DNA of 15,433 nt. Source: Deltaproteobacteria bacterium. Its GTDB lineage: Bacteria > Desulfobacterota > Binatia > Binatales > Binataceae. Shown in pieces: positions 12,840 through 15,433 of the stretch (the first letter of the stretch is position 1; each line of letters begins with the position of its first letter). The translations under genes were made by a program, and so were the position numbers. The stretch is from assembly GCA_021786815.1 (NCBI GenBank), contig JAJYMR010000317.1, forward strand, positions 1 to 15,433, given 5' to 3'. The notes below the pieces were generated by a model that saw only the letters and a list, made by a program, of their open reading frames with translations, was not told the origin of the DNA and did not search any database.

Positions 12840-13459
12840 AGAAGCTTCTGGTTGCGACCACCAACCCGGCCAAGCTTGCCGAGTACCGGCTTCTGCTTGG
12901 CGACGTTGCACTTGAGGTGATTTCGCTCTCCGACGTCGCGATAACCGAAGCCCCTGAAGAGACGGGCGAGACGTTTGCGGAGAACGCGATGCTGAAGGCG
13001 CGCTTTTACTTTGCCCGCGCGGGAATCGCGACACTTGCCGACGACGGTGGACTCGAGGTGGACGCTCTCGACGGCGCGCCCGGTGTCCGGTCGCATCGAT
13101 GGCTCGGCGAGAACGGCATCGACGCCTCGGACCGCGAGCTTGCCGAAGAGGTTGTGCGCCGGATGCGCGGCGTTCCGGTCGAGCGCCGAAGCGCGCGAAT
13201 TCGCGCCGCCGTGGCGCTGGTTTATCGCGAGGACGGCGCGGTGCGCGAGTCGCTCGCCGAGGCCGCAATCGAAGGCGTCATCGCCGAGCGCGTTCATCCG
13301 GAAATCAGGCGCGGGTTTCCCTACCGTGCGGTGCTGTGGCTGCCGGAGCGCGGATGCTACCTCGGGGAACTGGGCGAAAAGGAAGAAGCGCGCATAAGCC
13401 AGCGGCGCAAGGCGCTCGAAGGCCTACGCGGCGAACTCGAACGGCTCGCGAAGAATTAG
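12836..13459 (+). CDS. RdgB/HAM1-like non-canonical purine NTP pyrophosphatase, divergent
   Basis: Family enzymes hydrolyse ITP, dITP and XTP to the monophosphate, keeping deaminated purines out of nucleic acids. The 207-residue product shows LLVATTNPAKLAEYRLLL (4-21), the ATxNxxKxxE phosphate motif, then ETFAENAMLKARFYF (45-59) and LADDGGLEVDALDGAPGVRSHRW (67-89). Several canonical positions differ: DDSG is DDGG (69-72), GFGYDPIF is GFPYRAVLW (160-168) and SHR is SQR (188-190). In E. coli RdgB the Asp and His at these places help recognise the base, so specificity may have shifted. The fold and catalytic Asp69/Asp70 are kept. Translation is coupled to ddl by the ATGA overlap, a pairing that also places it downstream of guaB on the same strand. 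It converges on the VWA gene. Confidence 0.85.
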   Translation: MKKLLVATTNPAKLAEYRLLLGDVALEVISLSDVAITEAPEETGETFAENAMLKARFYFARAGIATLADDGGLEVDALDGAPGVRSHRWLGENGIDASDRELAEEVVRRMRGVPVERRSARIRAAVALVYREDGAVRESLAEAAIEGVIAERVHPEIRRGFPYRAVLWLPERGCYLGELGEKEEARISQRRKALEGLRGELERLAKN

Positions 13460-13540
13460 TCCGATGGCGTCAAGCCACGCGCCGCACGCCGACCGCCCGC
13501 GATGCGATGAACATTTCGCCGTCAGAGCGCGAATCGCGCC

Positions 13541-14776
13541 TCAGGCTACTTCGAGCAGGGCCTTTTCCAGCTCGTGCAGATTCTGCGACGGAACCATCGC
13601 GCTAACCTCGCGCGCGTACTGGTGGATCGCGCTGTCTCCCGTGCCCCATCGCGCCGGCTCCTCGGCTATCAGCCACGCAACCGCGCGGCACATCCTGGCT
13701 ATTTCGCGCAGCAGGTCGGCGCGCGCGGGCCGGCGATTGTTGCGGCCGTCGCCCATGATCACAAGCACCGTCGCGCGATTGAGCAGTTCGCCGCGCCGCT
13801 CCCATAGCTCGCCAAGCACGCGGCCGAAGTCCGAACGCGCGTAAAGATCGAGCGCCGGCGTCATCACCAGGTGCCCGTCCTCGAAGTCGGCTTCCGCAAG
13901 CCGATCGACGTAAACGAAACGTCGCACGCGGCGAAAATACGCCTGCGCACCGGCGACGAGCTCGAGCATCAGCGTGGACGAGTATCTGACCGAGCCCGAG
14001 ATGTCGGCCAGAACGACGAGATCGATATGGCGCGGGCGTCGCGCGCGAAAGCATAGGTCCGAGAACGCGCCGCCACGCTGAATCGATGCGCGGATCGTGC
14101 GGCGGAAGTCGATACTGCCTGCCTTTGCACTGCGAAGCCTGCGTCCGAGCCGGACCCGATAGCGCCGTGCAAGCGGTTTGAGCGCGTCGCGCGCCTGCTC
14201 GTATTCAAGATCCGAGTAACGCGAGAACGGAGTGCGCTCGATTTCGCGAAGCCACGCAATCCGCCCGGCCTCGATTCCGGGCGCGGGTTTCTCGCCCGCG
14301 ACGCGCGGCTCTTGATGCGCGCGTTCTGTCCGCTCGCCGGCCTCTTCGGCCTTGCGCTCGGGCTCGCCGCCTTGTTCCTTCGCGGGCGTGCTGGATTTGC
14401 GCTCTTCGCGCAGCTTGCGTGGCTTGTCGGCTCGATTCGGCTCGGCCTGTTCGGGACTTCGCGATGTGTCCGGCGATTCGCCGGGTGAGTGCGCTGACGA
14501 GGGTGCGACAGAAGTCCGGTCGCCCGAGCGCCTTCGTGGGATTTCGCGTTTTTCTCCCGGCGCGCGGAAGAATGCGGTGAAAAGCTCGTCGAAGATCGGC
14601 CGCTCGAACTCGTCCTTGACGAGCGTCGCCGAAAGCGCCTCGCGCATCCGCGCCATCTCGATTCCCGAAAGCGCGACCGCGTTCATCGCGTCGAGCGTTT
14701 CGGCAACCGAAATCCTGACGCCCGCCGAGCGAAGCCTGTCGATAAAGCGCAGAAGCTCTTCGCGAAGCGTGCTCAT
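13541..14776 (-). CDS. CoxE-type VWA domain protein partnered with a MoxR ATPase
   Basis: The 411-residue product has an N-terminal helical region (1-75, beginning LREELLRFIDRLRSAGVRISVAET) typical of CoxE-like VWA proteins. A charged, Glu/Arg/Lys/Pro-rich linker of about 95 residues (75-170) looks disordered. The C-terminal VWA domain (about 250-400) has the MIDAS motif VVLADISGSV with Asp258, Ser260 and Ser262, and VLVIMGDGRNN (337-347) supplying the later metal-site Asp. Such proteins act with MoxR AAA+ ATPases as a chaperone pair that inserts cofactors or remodels partner proteins, as CoxD/CoxE do for CO dehydrogenase. Its ATG overlaps the MoxR stop codon (ATGA, 14773-14776), so the partnership is well supported. 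No client enzyme, such as a molybdenum hydroxylase, is visible in the window. No signal peptide; cytoplasmic. Confidence 0.86.
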   Translation of the reverse strand: MSTLREELLRFIDRLRSAGVRISVAETLDAMNAVALSGIEMARMREALSATLVKDEFERPIFDELFTAFFRAPGEKREIPRRRSGDRTSVAPSSAHSPGESPDTSRSPEQAEPNRADKPRKLREERKSSTPAKEQGGEPERKAEEAGERTERAHQEPRVAGEKPAPGIEAGRIAWLREIERTPFSRYSDLEYEQARDALKPLARRYRVRLGRRLRSAKAGSIDFRRTIRASIQRGGAFSDLCFRARRPRHIDLVVLADISGSVRYSSTLMLELVAGAQAYFRRVRRFVYVDRLAEADFEDGHLVMTPALDLYARSDFGRVLGELWERRGELLNRATVLVIMGDGRNNRRPARADLLREIARMCRAVAWLIAEEPARWGTGDSAIHQYAREVSAMVPSQNLHELEKALLEVA

Positions 14777-15432
14777 CCCGAGCGTCCGACCAGCGCGGAG
14801 ACTTTTCCCTCGGCCTTTTCGCGGTCGTCTTCGTGCTTGAGCAACACGCCGAGCGTGGCTCTGACCGAGTCGGTGTTGAGTTCGCGCACCCCGAGACGCA
14901 CGAGCGCGCGCGCCCAGTCGAGCGCTTCGGCGACGGACGGCGGCTTTTTGAGCCCGAGCTTGCGAAGCGCATTGATGAAGCGCGCCGCCTGCGCGGCAAG
15001 CCGTTCATCGAGTTCCGGAACCTTGAGCTCGATTATCCGCCGTTCCTGCTCGATTCCGGGAAAATCGATGAACAGATGGAGGCATCGGCGGCGCAGCGCC
15101 TCGGAAAGCTCGCGCGTGCGGTTCGAGGTGAGCACGACCACCGGCCGCTCAACCGCGCGAATCGTTCCCAGTTCCGGGATGCTTACCTGGAAATCCGAGA
15201 GCAGTTCGAGCAGGAACGCCTCGAACTCCTCGTCAGCCTTGTCGATCTCGTCGATGAGAAGAACGGCCTTGCGATGCGCCGCGATGGCTCTGAGCAGGGG
15301 CCGTTCGAGCAGATACTCGCGCGAGAACAGATGCTCCGAGATTTCGTTCCATCCAAGCCCGCGATGCTCGTCGGCCTGAAGGCGGAGCAGTTGTTTCTGG
15401 TAGTTCCATTCGTAAAGCGCGCGCGCCTCGTC
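14773..15432 (-). CDS. MoxR-type AAA+ ATPase (N-terminus outside window)
   Basis: The frame stays open from the window edge to TGA at 14773, giving the last 219 residues. The visible part starts EARALYEWNYQKQLLRLQ, typical of the region just after Walker A in CoxD-like MoxR proteins, so the P-loop itself lies outside. Walker B is AVLLIDEIDKADEEFEAFL. Sensor 1 follows as VVVLTSNRTRELSEALRRRC with its Asn and arginine-finger region, then the lid domain (PPSVAEALDWARAL is typical of the sensor 2 helix). It couples ATP hydrolysis to remodelling of a partner together with the VWA protein encoded immediately downstream in an ATGA overlap. A shorter GTG-started frame at 15141 lies inside the ATPase core and is not the true start. 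Confidence 0.88.
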   Translation of the reverse strand, partial: DEARALYEWNYQKQLLRLQADEHRGLGWNEISEHLFSREYLLERPLLRAIAAHRKAVLLIDEIDKADEEFEAFLLELLSDFQVSIPELGTIRAVERPVVVLTSNRTRELSEALRRRCLHLFIDFPGIEQERRIIELKVPELDERLAAQAARFINALRKLGLKKPPSVAEALDWARALVRLGVRELNTDSVRATLGVLLKHEDDREKAEGKVSALVGRSG

Positions 15433-15433
15433 G

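Overview
The window is GC-rich (about two thirds G+C by eye) bacterial chromosomal DNA, densely packed with housekeeping and metabolic genes. There are no insertion sequences, tRNAs, rRNAs, CRISPR arrays or phage genes. Lipobox lipoproteins, FabI, glyoxalase II, an FtsB-like divisome protein and the strong third-position GC bias suggest a Gram-negative-type, possibly soil or subsurface lineage. A Binatota- or deltaproteobacteria-like member is my guess, but no marker here fixes the taxonomy.

Layout. (1) 1-1125: the tail of an unidentified + strand gene, facing a minus-strand pair made of a stand-alone proteasome-beta-like Ntn hydrolase and an overlapping 63-residue small protein. (2) 1235-2469: two tandem paralogous lipoproteins on the minus strand, coupled by an ATGA overlap. 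(3) 2553-5006, + strand: an RNase Z-like metallo-beta-lactamase protein, the fatty-acid synthesis enzyme FabI and glyoxalase II (GloB). (4) 5019-6674, minus: a Tet-type MFS exporter followed by a HemJ/CopD-like four-helix membrane protein. (5) 6790-8470: a CoA-transferase of the acetyl-CoA hydrolase/4-hydroxybutyrate CoA-transferase family, convergent with an FtsB/DivIC-like septum protein. (6) 8483-9156: an AT-richer non-housekeeping island. It holds a near-consensus sigma70 promoter, a 30-residue peptide that is half lysine, a structured 3' region and a strong intrinsic terminator. (7) 9157-13459, + strand: an enoyl-CoA hydratase-fold protein (ECHDC3-like) lacking both catalytic glutamates; a leader with two terminator-like hairpins directly in front of guaB; then ddl and an RdgB/HAM1-like NTP pyrophosphatase joined by ATGA. 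(8) 13541-15432, minus: a CoxE-type VWA protein preceded by a MoxR-type AAA+ ATPase cut by the window edge, again joined by ATGA.

The genes mostly act in separate core processes: fatty-acid synthesis, detoxification, CoA metabolism, guanine nucleotide and peptidoglycan precursor synthesis, nucleotide-pool cleaning and division. The items most worth a second look are the Ntn hydrolase with its coupled small protein, the lysine-rich micro-gene with its structured 3' region, the attenuator-like guaB leader, and two enzymes whose family-defining residues are changed. I did not find an obvious multi-gene defence or biosynthetic system.
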